Positions 24,346 through 34,009 of a stretch of DNA of 49,173 nt are shown here, piece after piece. Made by a program: the position numbers and the translations under genes. Under the pieces are notes generated by a model. It saw nothing but the letters and a program-made list of their open reading frames with translations, had not been told where the DNA came from and made no database searches. The stretch covers positions 1-49,173 of IMG/VR virus record IMGVR_UViG_3300037153_000350. One strand, written 5' to 3'. Each line of letters starts with the position of its first letter. Within the stretch, counting starts at the first letter, position 1. This stretch comes from a virus.

Positions 24346-26187
24346 ATGGTTCCGTTCAATACGGGTAATGCGCAGTGGGATCAGGGCCTTGGCACGCTTG
24401 GCAACGCGCTGTTTCCTGATCCAAGCCGGATCGCGCAGGCGGGATATTATGGCGCTGAGCAGCGCAAAGCGCTGGCTGAGACCGAGCGCATGGGCGCTCA
24501 GCAGGCAGCGACGAACGCGTATCTGAGCAGAATGCCGGGTAGCGGCATACCGACCCAGCCGTTGGTGTTCGCGCCCTCGGCGTTGGCGGGGATGCCGCCG
24601 CACCTGGTGAACCCCAGCCTGCCAATGGCTGGACAAGGACAAGGACAAGCGCCACCACTCCCGACCGCGACGCTGGCTGATACGATCACCACCCAAGGTT
24701 CAAGCGCCACACCACCGCCCGCGTCTTCCCCGGCGCCGAACTCGGGGGCGCCTGTGGCGCCCAACACCACCGCCAGCAACGGCACGGTGCCGGTGAATGA
24801 CCAGGGATCAGGCCCGATCCATCCAGGCACGTTCACGACCTCAGATGGCGGGACGAAAATGTCCGGCCCTGCCGCGGCGGATGGCAGCCCCAAACCCTTC
24901 GACGTGGGCACGCTCATGGCGCTGGCCGTAGCATCTGGCGCCACCGCGGAACAGGCGCATGCGTTGGTTGAGGGCTACATCGCAGACGCGTTCAACAAAC
25001 ACCTCATCGATCGATCGACCATGGTCGATCTGGACGCGCAGCTGGGACAAGGGAAGTTTCTGTCTTCTGCGACCACGCTCGAACAACAGCGGCTCGCCAA
25101 TGCGGGGCAGCTTGCGGTTACGCAGACCACGCAGGCCGGAGAGACCGCACGCAAGGGCATGGAACTGCAAAACGTCACCGATGCGCAGGGCAACCCAATA
25201 ACCATTCCGCTCAGTCAGGCTGTCACTACATCCGGTTTGCATCCATACACGCCGGCGCTCACGCAAGAAGCGATGCAACAGCAAGGGCTGAAAGAGCGTC
25301 TCGGTATGACGCAAGTCAGCGCTGTTGATGCAAAGGGCAACCCTGTTTCTATCACACTGGATGAGTTCAACAAAGGCAAAGGTTACAAGCCATACGACGC
25401 TTCTACCGATAAGATGCTGAACGAGCCAATTGAGGTTTACGTGCATGATGCGCAGGGCAATCGCACCATACAAACGCGCAGAGCGCCTTTAAGAGATGTC
25501 TACAGTCAAAATCTCGATCCGACCCCGGCGGGCACGGATGCATTGAACGGGGTCATTCGTGGCGCTATTGCTGGGGGCGCTCCGGTTACGCCTCCAATCG
25601 TGCAAGCTTATACCGCGACAACACCTGTCGGGGCACAGACGCCGGGGGACCAAGCGGCTGAGCTTTCAGCACAGAACCGTGTGCTTAATGACCGCTACGC
25701 ACCCACGCCGGCGGTTGGAGGACGTAAAGAACCGGTCGTGCTTGGTGGAGATATCAATGCCGACTATCAAAGTTTGGCGCATCAATACTGGCAGTATGGT
25801 AGCCCGCAGCGTCCTGAGGTTAAAGGCAGCTACATTCTGGCGTCACAGGCCGCATTCGATGACATGGTGGCGCAAGGGCAACTACCGGCAAACATCAATC
25901 GCGGCAGCCTCGCCCCTGAAGAAATTGGTAATTGGATTTGGAACAAACAAGTTGTTAACGTCAATGGACAGGACGTTATTCAGATCACTCGTGCACCCGG
26001 TAAGGGTCCGATCCGCCCTCCAGCGAGACCAAATTTATCTTCGACCGTCGCGCCTAAATCGCTTGGCCCGGCACCGACCGATCCGGCAACCGGGAAGATC
26101 ACGGCAGATAATAAGTTCGTGCGTGACAACCAGACCGGAAGAACTCTCGTTGTCCGTGGCGGCCAACTCTATGAGACAGGAAGATAA
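24346..26187 (+). CDS. large hypothetical internal virion protein
   Basis: 613 residues. The N-terminal helix (A-G-Y-Y-G-A-E-Q-R-K-A-L-A-E-T) is followed by a Pro/Ala/Thr-rich linker (residues about 65-170), where G-Q-G-Q-G-Q is encoded by three GGACAA units. A helical middle comes next, then a C-terminal domain with repeated beta segments. Position between ejection proteins and a lytic transglycosylase suggests an internal core or ejection component comparable to T7 gp15. No known motif was seen. Composition near 25300-26000 is less GC-rich than its neighbours. Confidence 0.6.
   Translation: MVPFNTGNAQWDQGLGTLGNALFPDPSRIAQAGYYGAEQRKALAETERMGAQQAATNAYLSRMPGSGIPTQPLVFAPSALAGMPPHLVNPSLPMAGQGQGQAPPLPTATLADTITTQGSSATPPPASSPAPNSGAPVAPNTTASNGTVPVNDQGSGPIHPGTFTTSDGGTKMSGPAAADGSPKPFDVGTLMALAVASGATAEQAHALVEGYIADAFNKHLIDRSTMVDLDAQLGQGKFLSSATTLEQQRLANAGQLAVTQTTQAGETARKGMELQNVTDAQGNPITIPLSQAVTTSGLHPYTPALTQEAMQQQGLKERLGMTQVSAVDAKGNPVSITLDEFNKGKGYKPYDASTDKMLNEPIEVYVHDAQGNRTIQTRRAPLRDVYSQNLDPTPAGTDALNGVIRGAIAGGAPVTPPIVQAYTATTPVGAQTPGDQAAELSAQNRVLNDRYAPTPAVGGRKEPVVLGGDINADYQSLAHQYWQYGSPQRPEVKGSYILASQAAFDDMVAQGQLPANINRGSLAPEEIGNWIWNKQVVNVNGQDVIQITRAPGKGPIRPPARPNLSSTVAPKSLGPAPTDPATGKITADNKFVRDNQTGRTLVVRGGQLYETGR
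24631..24648 (+). repeat. (GGACAA)3 cluster
   Basis: Three exact GGACAA units encoding G-Q-G-Q-G-Q. One of four three-unit clusters of a hexamer that is common genome-wide; the others are at 28819, 38520 (reverse) and 45861. Confidence 0.95.
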
Positions 26188-26190
26188 CCG

Positions 26191-26850
26191 ATGCCCTACG
26201 TCCCAACGCCCACTGATATCGATGCGCTGATCACGCAGGCGGAGCATACCTATAATCTCCAACCGGGCGTGCTGCGCGCGCTCTTAATGCGTGAAAGCAG
26301 TCTTAATCCGAACGCGACAGGACCCGGCGGCGAGTTGGGTATCGGTCAGTTCATGCCGGGCACCGCGGCGGCGTTCGGGATCGATCCGCGTGATCCGACT
26401 CAGGCGATCCCGGCCGCGGGTTTGTTTTTGCGCCAAAACCTGAACCGTTTCAGTGGTGATTACGACAAGGCGGTGGCTGGGTATAATTGGGGTCCCGGCA
26501 ACGTCGCGAAATTCGGTCTCGCCAATATGCCGGCCTCCACACGCGCCTATGTCGGGCAAATCCTCCATGGTGGTAGTGGTGCGGGCGGTGGGGGTGGTTC
26601 TGGCCGTGGCGCCATCGCGAACACACCGCTCGTCCCGGCGACCGTGCCACCGCCGCCCGCGTCCGCACCGCAACCCGCGCCCGATCCAGCAACCGTGCCG
26701 CCGGGACCGAACGGGGTGCCGTTTGTGCCGCCGCCGTTTCCTGAAGCAATGAATTTTGGCGGTGGAAGCTCGCTTGCGGACGTGTTCATGCAGGCGGCGA
26801 AGAACGTCCAAAGCGGCAACCCGCAGCGCAACCAGTTTATGTTTGGGTAA
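26191..26850 (+). CDS. lytic transglycosylase (SLT domain)
   Basis: 219 residues. Residues 10-125 form a goose-lysozyme/SLT fold: catalytic E35 in R-E-S-S-L-N-P, G-I-G-Q-F-M-P-G-T-A (50-59), and A-V-A-G-Y-N-W-G-P-G-N-V (about 94-105). After a Gly-rich hinge the tail is Pro-rich with a short conserved-looking end. SLT enzymes cut the glycan strands of peptidoglycan without water. Among ejection genes it most likely opens a local hole during infection rather than causing lysis. No separate endolysin was recognised, so a dual role cannot be excluded. Starts 3 bases after the previous stop. Confidence 0.9.
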   Translation: MPYVPTPTDIDALITQAEHTYNLQPGVLRALLMRESSLNPNATGPGGELGIGQFMPGTAAAFGIDPRDPTQAIPAAGLFLRQNLNRFSGDYDKAVAGYNWGPGNVAKFGLANMPASTRAYVGQILHGGSGAGGGGGSGRGAIANTPLVPATVPPPPASAPQPAPDPATVPPGPNGVPFVPPPFPEAMNFGGGSSLADVFMQAAKNVQSGNPQRNQFMFG

Positions 26851-26856
26851 AAACCT

Positions 26857-29800
26857 ATGCCCCCGCCGCCGCCGCTGGACGGAGACACCGCACGGTATAC
26901 GGTCCTTCCGGATCAGCCGCCGGCGGGACAAGGACAAACCCAGGAACGGTTTACGGTCCTTCCGGATCAACCACAAACAGGTCAGAGACAAGGACCAAAC
27001 CAGGAACGATTTACGGTCCTTCCGGATCAGCCTTCAGTTTCTCCGGTTTCTCCAGTTTCTCCAGTTTCACCTCCAGCGGACTATCTCACACCAAACCCGG
27101 CAACGGGGCTGATTGATCAGCCATCGGATCAACCGGCGCCGATACCCACGCCTACGCCCACACCCGTGCCTGTGGCACCACCAACACCGCCCTCCCTCGC
27201 GGCGACTGTTGCGCCGGTCTCGGCTGTGCCACCGCCCCCGGCGATCCAGGCAATCGATCCCAACGCGCCGCCGCCCGAACAGACTTACCTCACGCCGAAC
27301 CCGGCGACGGGATTACCCGATCAGGGCGTTCCGCCGCGCAGTCTCAGCGACATGGTCAGCCCGCCGGCACAGCGGATCGGCCAAGCGGTGCTAGAACCTT
27401 TCACCGAACCGGTTTTGACACCCCATGGGCGTGAAGTCTTTGGCGCTTCCACGCCCTATGTAGAGGCCGCCGGGCATCTGTTGTTGGCGCCGCTGCAAGT
27501 GCCTGGGGCGGTCATTCGAGGCGGCCAGCAAGCGCTGATCGAGTTGGGTGCACCGCGCGATATCGCGGCGTTGCCAGAAGCCTTTCCACACGAGGTGCCA
27601 GGGGTCGCGCATTATCAGGCGACGGCAGAAGCATTCCGGGAGGCGATGCATGAGGCGGCGAACCGGCCGCCGATTATCACGCCGACGCCGACACCGGAAA
27701 CACCGCCAGCACCACGTGAGGCGCTTCCGGCGCCAGGGGTGAAACCGGGTGAGGGCGAGACACCAAAACCGCCAGCACCTGAACCGACCCCTCCTGTGCC
27801 AATGCCTGAGCCAGTGCCTGAGCCAGTGCCTGGGATAAAGCCTGCACCACCGCCTGAACCGACCCCTCCTGTGCCAGTGCCTCGGCCAGTGTCTGAGCCG
27901 ACCCCTCCTGCGCCAGTGCCTCGGCCAGTGTCTGAGCCGACCCCTCCTGCGCCAGTGCCTGCGCCAGTGCCTGGGCCAGTGCCTGGGCCAGTGCCTGAAC
28001 CGACCCCTCCTGCGCCAGTGCCTGGGCCAGTGCCTGGGCCAGTGTCTGGGACAAAGCTTACGCCAGCACCTGAACCGACCCCTCCTGTGCCAGTGCCTGA
28101 GCCAGTGCCTGAGCCAGTGCCTGAGCCAGTGCCTGCGCCAGCGCCTGAACCAACCCCTTCTGTGTCAACGCCGCCATCAACGCCCGTGCCTCAGGTCGCC
28201 GAGGCTGAAACGTCAATAGTTCAGCAGGCACAACAGGACGCGGCTAACCTCACACAGGAACATCTGGATACCTACCAGCCGGGACAAAACCAGCGTCTCG
28301 CCGCGACCGCGAACCAGCCGTTTGTGCAAAGCTGGGCACAGACCCTACCACCGGCGGAACAGGCCAAGGTCATCGATCCGCGCACCAACGTGCTCACACC
28401 TGAAGGCCACACACGCCTTGCCAATGCGATGGTCGCACACGCGTATCAGGACCCCGGCTTACTTCGGGACACACTGGAAGCACCCTTTAAGGACGCCCCA
28501 GGCGTGCGGCAGATCAGTCAGGGTCTGGTCGATGCCGCGGCGGACTACGCCAACCTGCGCAACCAGATCGACGCGGGGGAGACCGCGCCTGCGCTTGATA
28601 TCACGCCTAATCTTGCGGAGGCGCTGCGCGCGGTGCATGAGGCGGGCAGCCCGGCAGCCGTGGCGAAAATCCTCACTGCCAGCACGGATATCCATCCAGC
28701 CACTGCGCAGATATTGCGCGGGTTCCTGAACTCGAAGCTTACGGGGTGGGCGCCCTCAGCGCGGATCGCGAGAACGCTCTCGAATTACGCTAACCAAGCT
28801 TCCAGCGTGGAGGACTTGGGACAAGGACAAGGACAAGTTGAACCGGCGGCGATCCTTCAGGCCGCTCGCACGAACAAAACCGCGTCCGGCGTTACCCTCT
28901 TTGGCGCTGCCCCGCTTACATCTGAGACCCAGGCGCAGCTCAGTCAGATCGACGCTCAGATCGATCGGCTTCAAGAGCACGTTCAGACATTGCAATCACA
29001 GAGCCGGCTCACACCGGAGAGTTCGTTGCGGTTGCAACAAGCGCAACAGCAACTCTCCAATCGGCTTCAGGCCCGCGCCGAGTTTGAGAAACGCTTTCGG
29101 CCGCCGGTGCGACGCACCGGAAAGAAAACGCTGTCTCCGGAATTGGAGGAATTTCATAAGCACCAGATAGGCCGCGGCACGCCCGCTTATACCAGTGCGT
29201 TCGCGGATGCCGGGCATGATCCTCGCACTGCGGTGAACAAGCCGATCACTGAACAGATCAAAATCCTGCACGGACAGACCAAGAAAAAGTTTGGTTTCTC
29301 AGACATCGAAATCGCATCAGGGCGGCCGCACAAGGAGGTGCGGGACCAACTATTAGACCTCTATCGCGCCGGCCAGGACATCATGAACGCGGCGGGTTAT
29401 GCGCATGAGGTGTTAAGCCTGCGCGGTAAGCTCCGGCTTGTCCTGGAACGCGCCGATCCCAAGGGAACCAAGTTCGGCGCCTTTGCACCGCTGACCAACA
29501 CCATCACCGTTCGCGGCCGCGCCAATTCGCTGGGCCATGAGTGGGTGCATGCGCTTGACCGTGATCTCATGACCACGTTCGCGCAACAACCGAACATGGT
29601 CGAGCTGTTGTCCCGCTACACCCGCGCGGGAAACATCAACAGCGCATCACCGGTCGGAGCGTGGATGGCGAAAGTCATGAACACGCTCTATTTCGATCAG
29701 GCTGATCTCGCATTGAAGCACCAGGATTTAACCAATCGCGCGGCGAAAACCGACGCACAGGGCAATCCCACACCGGATGCGCGACGCGCCCGTGTGCAGC

Positions 29801-32800
29801 TAGCGAAGCTCGAAGCCGGCGGGACAAAACTCCCGATCCAGCCCACCGGTTACCGCACCGAAGCGCACGCATTTGGCGATCCACGCTATTTCGCTAACCC
29901 GCAGGAACTCTTGGCACGCGCCACCGAGGCGTGGCTCGCACGCAAGGTAGAAAACAATGGCGGCGATCCGCGTGGCGTGGTGATGCCGGATGAAGCTTAC
30001 CTCAACGAGACCAATCGCATTCTGCGTATGCTCTATCCGAAAGATGACGAACGCACGGCGATCTTCGCCGCGCTGCAAGGACTGCATGACGCGATCCGCA
30101 TGGCCGACCTCTACGGCACGGTCCCTGGCGCGATGGCGCAAGACTATGGCGTGAGTGATCCCAACGGCTGGAACCGCTTGGTGGACAAATCCCAGCCGGG
30201 TTTGTCCTTTGCGCGTGGCGCCAGGACAACGATCAACAATCTCCGCAACATGCGCAGCCGCGCCAAGGACATCAAACTCTGGGATGATCGCCGGCCCGAT
30301 CCCGGTGAATTGCGCTGGCAGAAACGCTACTGGCGGAACTTCGATTATTTCATCAGTTCCAAGCTCGGCCACATGGACCTGATCATCAAGCAAGTCCCCG
30401 CCGCGGTGCGGCCATATTACCAGAAAATCCGGGACAAGTTTGGCGCTGATCCCGGATCAGGACGCTACACCGGCGTTGGGATTGAACAGCGCGCACGCCG
30501 GCGATCGCGGCTCAGCAACGCCCGGCTCGGGCTGATGTTCAAAGAAAACGAGCTCTTAAAGATGACCCCGGAGCAGAACCGCATGGCGTGGCATGCGCTG
30601 ACCACCGGCGAAGACACGTTCGAGGGCGAGCCGATCCCGGAAAACATCAAGCGCCTCGTGGGTGTGTCTTCCAACACCATCGCCACCACGAAACAGACCC
30701 AGACCGCGGCGCAGAAGCGCGATGTGAGCGGCATCCGTCGCTTACTGGACGAGGAATACGACCGTGCCCGTGAGGCCGGGATCAACATCCAATACGCGCC
30801 TTCAGGCTACGCGCCGCGCATGTATGACCATGCCAAGATCGGTGCTAATCCGAACGGGTTCAAAACCCAGGCGACCAAGCTCCACCGGCTGATGTTCGAC
30901 AAGGACGTGGGCACACCGGGGAGCGATCCGCAAACCATGCTGGATTGGTGGAACAACATGGGACGCGAGAAGGCTAATACGTCACAGGCTTTGCGGGACA
31001 ACATGGGCCAGCTGAAAGCCAACCTTCAGCGCCAGAAAGACATCACCACCGAACTCAATGACCCCGCGGCGATGCGCACGCCGGCACAGGATGCCGCGTT
31101 GCGCAAAGAGCTTCAGGATTTACAGCAAAACGCCAAACAACTCGCGGCCGGCAGTCATGACAAGCTGGGCGACTTCAACGCCGAAATCGCCGCGCGCAAT
31201 TGGTATACGCGCATCGTCACGGGCAGCCCGGATGATTTCGAGGTGGTGGGACCGTCCGGCAATTACCTCAATCACCGCGTGCTGCCGCCCGAAGCCGACG
31301 CGCTGATGTATGACTACATGGTCACCGACCTGAAACAACTGATCCCGCACTACCTCGATGCATCCGCGCGGCGTGTGGCTTACGCTGAGGCGTTCGGCCC
31401 CAAGGGCGAAATCCTCGAACAGATCATCCGCGACGCCACTGACGCCGGGGCGCGCGAGCCGGACAACGCGGCGATGCGGGCGCTGGTCCAGGGCATCACC
31501 GGCAGGACAAGCGGCGGTGTCGCGGTGCGTGGATTTGGTGCTGCAAGCAATTTCATCCACGCGTTCACATCGATCCCACTTTTGGCACGCACCGGCTGGT
31601 CGGTATTGCCCGAGTTCTCGGTAATCGCGGCATCACACGGTGAACCGTGGCTGGCATGGAAGGCGCTGACCGGCACAGTCGCTGATCTGATACGCACCTC
31701 TAACGCACTAGAACGCGCCGAGATCGTGGACTTTCTCGCCGTCGTCACCTCCACCATGCACGAGAGCATGCTCGCCGGGCGCATGGGCGCGGATTACAGT
31801 GACAGCCTCTGGATGAGTAATTTCATGCATCACTATCACCAAACCACGGGGGTGAACGATCTGACCCGCGCCACGCGTCGCGGCGGGGCAGCGGCCAACG
31901 CGTGGTTTCTACAGAAACTCTCACGGGATATCCTCAGCACGGATCAAAGCCGCTGGGCACAGAACCGCAAGGACGACGCACAGAGATTACTTAATGAGAT
32001 CACCGTCCCGCCGGACAAGCATGAAGAGTTTGCCCGTTACGTATTACAATGGGATTTATTCCCGAAGCTCGAAGCGCTGATGAACGCCAACAATGAGATG
32101 GCGACGTTGTATGGCTCGGCGTTGTTTCATCTGGAAGATCGCGCTTCGATGGACCCCTACAAGGGCGACCGCCCGATGCCGGCGGAACATCCCTGGATGC
32201 GGCTCGCATTTCAGTTGCGCACTTACAACTACGCGTTCATGCGCAACGTGATCAACTACCAGATGCACAAGATGGGCCATGCCTACTCACGCGCACAGCA
32301 ACGCGCGATCGCCGGCGGCGCCGGGCGGGCACGCGCGGCGGCCGAGGGGGCATTGGATTTCAGCTTGTCCGCGACCAAGACGTTCTCAGGCTACGCCACG
32401 CTCATGGCGGCGACCGCGATCGCCACGATTATTTACGCGATGATCTTCAACCGCGATCAGATCGAGGATCATCACAAGAAAGGCGACCTTGCGGACTATC
32501 TGTTCAATCTCTCCTTCCAGCGCGCCGCCCTGGCCGGCACGTTCGATCCGATCCAGCAAATCTACAACGGCCTGAAATACGGCGGCAGCGTCTCCCAGCT
32601 GATGAACGGCGCCGGCCTGAGCCAGATGCTTCAGAACGCCGAAAATCTCGCCCTGGGGGTGGCTGACCTGTTCGACCCGTCGCCCACCAACACCCGCCAG
32701 TATAACGCCCTGGAGGCGCTCTATAACCTCACCGTGGTACCGGCCGCGGCCTATGCCTCGGTGCTGGTCCGGCACGGGCTGGGTGGTGGCATCGGCTTCT

Positions 32801-33267
32801 TCGGTGGCACCAGCATGTTGCAGACCCTAACCTCACGCGCCGCGCGTGAGCGGTTCGCGACCTTCGTTGTCGGCCCCAAGGGCACCGAACGACCAACGCT
32901 GCCAAGGGCCGGAGCAGGCGGGGATATCTCCGGAGCGGACGAATACACCAAGGCGCTTCAACAGTTCATGCCCGGTGGCGGCGACAAGCCAAAGCCGCAA
33001 GGCGGACAAAGCTCGACCGGCGTGGGTGGCATGCTGTTCGGGCTGGGGGATGATATCGCCCCAGCCCTTGCGAACGTCGGCAAATACGCCTGGGAGTTCA
33101 TCCCCGGCTGGGCCAAGCTCGGCGGACTGATCGCCGGGATCGGTTCCGGCGGTTACGAGTATTGGCAGCACACAGCGTCAACACGCAACGCGCCGCCGAA
33201 AAGCAAACCCCCTGATCCCAACGATCCGTTCGGCACCATGACGCCATTCGGTGCCGCGGTTCCGTGA
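26857..33267 (+). CDS. giant ejection/polyvalent protein with HExxH motif
   Basis: 2136 residues, the largest gene. The N-terminal 450 residues are Pro-rich: three copies of T-V-L-P-D-Q-P and a long P-E-P-V-P / P-G-P-V-P tract. From about 490 on it is mainly helical (T-Q-E-H-L-D-T-Y). A zincin-like H-E-W-V-H sits at 894-898 inside N-S-L-G-H-E-W-V-H-A-L-D, preceded by F-A-P-L-T-N-T-I-T-V-R, which resembles the putative metallopeptidase domains of phage polyvalent proteins. The C-terminal region has a hydrophobic segment (M-A-A-T-A-I-A-T-I-I-Y-A-M-I-F) near 1850 and a Gly-rich end. By size and position it corresponds to T7 gp16-type ejection proteins, but the peptidase-like domain is extra. Confidence 0.75.
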   Translation: MPPPPPLDGDTARYTVLPDQPPAGQGQTQERFTVLPDQPQTGQRQGPNQERFTVLPDQPSVSPVSPVSPVSPPADYLTPNPATGLIDQPSDQPAPIPTPTPTPVPVAPPTPPSLAATVAPVSAVPPPPAIQAIDPNAPPPEQTYLTPNPATGLPDQGVPPRSLSDMVSPPAQRIGQAVLEPFTEPVLTPHGREVFGASTPYVEAAGHLLLAPLQVPGAVIRGGQQALIELGAPRDIAALPEAFPHEVPGVAHYQATAEAFREAMHEAANRPPIITPTPTPETPPAPREALPAPGVKPGEGETPKPPAPEPTPPVPMPEPVPEPVPGIKPAPPPEPTPPVPVPRPVSEPTPPAPVPRPVSEPTPPAPVPAPVPGPVPGPVPEPTPPAPVPGPVPGPVSGTKLTPAPEPTPPVPVPEPVPEPVPEPVPAPAPEPTPSVSTPPSTPVPQVAEAETSIVQQAQQDAANLTQEHLDTYQPGQNQRLAATANQPFVQSWAQTLPPAEQAKVIDPRTNVLTPEGHTRLANAMVAHAYQDPGLLRDTLEAPFKDAPGVRQISQGLVDAAADYANLRNQIDAGETAPALDITPNLAEALRAVHEAGSPAAVAKILTASTDIHPATAQILRGFLNSKLTGWAPSARIARTLSNYANQASSVEDLGQGQGQVEPAAILQAARTNKTASGVTLFGAAPLTSETQAQLSQIDAQIDRLQEHVQTLQSQSRLTPESSLRLQQAQQQLSNRLQARAEFEKRFRPPVRRTGKKTLSPELEEFHKHQIGRGTPAYTSAFADAGHDPRTAVNKPITEQIKILHGQTKKKFGFSDIEIASGRPHKEVRDQLLDLYRAGQDIMNAAGYAHEVLSLRGKLRLVLERADPKGTKFGAFAPLTNTITVRGRANSLGHEWVHALDRDLMTTFAQQPNMVELLSRYTRAGNINSASPVGAWMAKVMNTLYFDQADLALKHQDLTNRAAKTDAQGNPTPDARRARVQLAKLEAGGTKLPIQPTGYRTEAHAFGDPRYFANPQELLARATEAWLARKVENNGGDPRGVVMPDEAYLNETNRILRMLYPKDDERTAIFAALQGLHDAIRMADLYGTVPGAMAQDYGVSDPNGWNRLVDKSQPGLSFARGARTTINNLRNMRSRAKDIKLWDDRRPDPGELRWQKRYWRNFDYFISSKLGHMDLIIKQVPAAVRPYYQKIRDKFGADPGSGRYTGVGIEQRARRRSRLSNARLGLMFKENELLKMTPEQNRMAWHALTTGEDTFEGEPIPENIKRLVGVSSNTIATTKQTQTAAQKRDVSGIRRLLDEEYDRAREAGINIQYAPSGYAPRMYDHAKIGANPNGFKTQATKLHRLMFDKDVGTPGSDPQTMLDWWNNMGREKANTSQALRDNMGQLKANLQRQKDITTELNDPAAMRTPAQDAALRKELQDLQQNAKQLAAGSHDKLGDFNAEIAARNWYTRIVTGSPDDFEVVGPSGNYLNHRVLPPEADALMYDYMVTDLKQLIPHYLDASARRVAYAEAFGPKGEILEQIIRDATDAGAREPDNAAMRALVQGITGRTSGGVAVRGFGAASNFIHAFTSIPLLARTGWSVLPEFSVIAASHGEPWLAWKALTGTVADLIRTSNALERAEIVDFLAVVTSTMHESMLAGRMGADYSDSLWMSNFMHHYHQTTGVNDLTRATRRGGAAANAWFLQKLSRDILSTDQSRWAQNRKDDAQRLLNEITVPPDKHEEFARYVLQWDLFPKLEALMNANNEMATLYGSALFHLEDRASMDPYKGDRPMPAEHPWMRLAFQLRTYNYAFMRNVINYQMHKMGHAYSRAQQRAIAGGAGRARAAAEGALDFSLSATKTFSGYATLMAATAIATIIYAMIFNRDQIEDHHKKGDLADYLFNLSFQRAALAGTFDPIQQIYNGLKYGGSVSQLMNGAGLSQMLQNAENLALGVADLFDPSPTNTRQYNALEALYNLTVVPAAAYASVLVRHGLGGGIGFFGGTSMLQTLTSRAARERFATFVVGPKGTERPTLPRAGAGGDISGADEYTKALQQFMPGGGDKPKPQGGQSSTGVGGMLFGLGDDIAPALANVGKYAWEFIPGWAKLGGLIAGIGSGGYEYWQHTASTRNAPPKSKPPDPNDPFGTMTPFGAAVP
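26893..27032 (+). repeat. three-copy coding repeat (T-V-L-P-D-Q-P)
   Basis: TACGGTCCTTCCGGATCA occurs three times at roughly 56-60 base spacing in the start of the giant gene, each followed by Pro/Gln linkers. A related box, Y-L-T-P-N-P-A-T-G, occurs twice further on. They could be protein-binding or processing sites in the disordered N-terminus. Confidence 0.8.
27780..28160 (+). repeat. proline-rich coding repeat tract
   Basis: Irregular 12-bp and longer repeats built on GCCAGTGCCTGA, encoding P-V-P-E, P-V-P-G and E-P-T-P-P-(V/A)-P-V-P. They form a rigid extended linker in the giant ejection protein. Copy number is likely to vary by slippage. Confidence 0.9.
28819..28836 (+). repeat. (GGACAA)3 cluster
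   Basis: Three exact units encoding G-Q-G-Q-G-Q in the giant ejection protein. Confidence 0.95.
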
Positions 33268-33288
33268 GACAAGGAGAACTCCCCATCG

Positions 33289-33459
33289 ATGCTCACGATC
33301 ATTCTCGTCGTCCTGGTCATCATGCTCTTACTCGGCGGCGGCTGGGGCTATGGGACCGGATATTATGCCAATGCTCCTTACCCTTATTACGGCGGCATGG
33401 GGGTCCTGGTGATCGTCATCGTGTTGGTTCTTTTGTTGTTCAACGGTCGCATCTGGTGA
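33289..33459 (+). CDS. DUF3309-like small membrane protein
   Basis: 56 residues. Two hydrophobic segments (L-T-I-I-L-V-V-L-V-I-M-L-L-L and V-L-V-I-V-I-V-L-V-L-L-L) flank a Gly/Tyr-rich loop (G-G-G-W-G-Y-G, Y-P-Y-Y-G-G). This matches the build of DUF3309 proteins common in proteobacteria. AAGGAG stands 9-11 bases before ATG 33289. It follows the last ejection gene and overlaps the next lipoprotein start. Two membrane segments and this place would also suit a holin-type lysis protein; that is inference. Confidence 0.75.
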   Translation: MLTIILVVLVIMLLLGGGWGYGTGYYANAPYPYYGGMGVLVIVIVLVLLLFNGRIW

Positions 33460-33611
33460 TCCCACGCCAGCCCCTTATGGGGCTGATATTGCTGGTCCTT
33501 CTCACCGGCTGTGGTGATACCGTGCATGCAGTGTGCTATGCTGCCGCCTGGAATGCGACCATAACGTGTATCCCGATCACGATGCCGGCTGCACGGCAAA
33601 ATGTGAAGTGA
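33456..33611 (+). CDS. small lipoprotein
   Basis: 51 residues from GTG 33456, overlapping the previous stop by 4 bases; ATG 33477 is an alternative but would lose the basic n-region (I-P-R-Q-P). A hydrophobic core G-L-I-L-L-V-L leads to the lipobox L-T-G-C, so Cys would be lipidated after cleavage, leaving a peptide of about 33 residues with two more cysteines. Small phage lipoproteins after a membrane protein are often outer-membrane spanins or exclusion factors. Neither role is proven here. Last gene of the virion block. Confidence 0.6.
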   Translation: MIPRQPLMGLILLVLLTGCGDTVHAVCYAAAWNATITCIPITMPAARQNVK

Positions 33612-34009
33612 AACGGATTACAGTGAGCAAAATCAATGTGTCGGTGTGCAATTCTCACATGGTGCCGAAATGCGGCACAAGACAAAATCACACTACAAAA
33701 TATATTGAACGAAAACAGTGAGTTATAGCTGTATTTTAATGTGCTTCGTTTCCTCCGCGAAGAAGCACACCACCAACACAAAACCTACCGCAAGACACAG
33801 AAAACACTGGAAACTCTAGGATTGGCGCCTGTGCGATTGTAAGCGTTGTTGGGCGATTTCAGCATTTTGTGAGTGCGTAAACGCGGCACCTGCCGGGCAA
33901 AATCACGGTTTTCTGGATCGATCCCGTTTCATGTTGACGTGCAAACCGCGGTCGCCGGGCGAGTGCAGTATGGTGCCGCACTGTGCTGCACTCCTGGTGC
34001 CGAAGAGTC
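33612..34009. other. non-coding, AT-richer convergence region
   Basis: About 400 bases between the rightward virion block and the leftward polymerase gene. No convincing gene on either strand. A hairpin TGTGCTTC..GAAGCACA (33740-33769, 14-base loop) is the best candidate for a bidirectional transcription block, though no T-run follows. TGGTGCCG occurs at about 33661, 33971 and 33996. Could also hold an attachment site; none could be defined. Confidence 0.5.

Noticed and set aside
27677-28054. Minus-strand frame rich in L-A-Q-A repeats
   Set aside because: Exact antisense of the proline-rich tract in the giant gene; no ribosome site, and a product of repeat composition.
33533-33781. Short frames on both strands after the lipoprotein gene
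   Set aside because: Overlap each other, lack ribosome sites and show no recognisable pattern.
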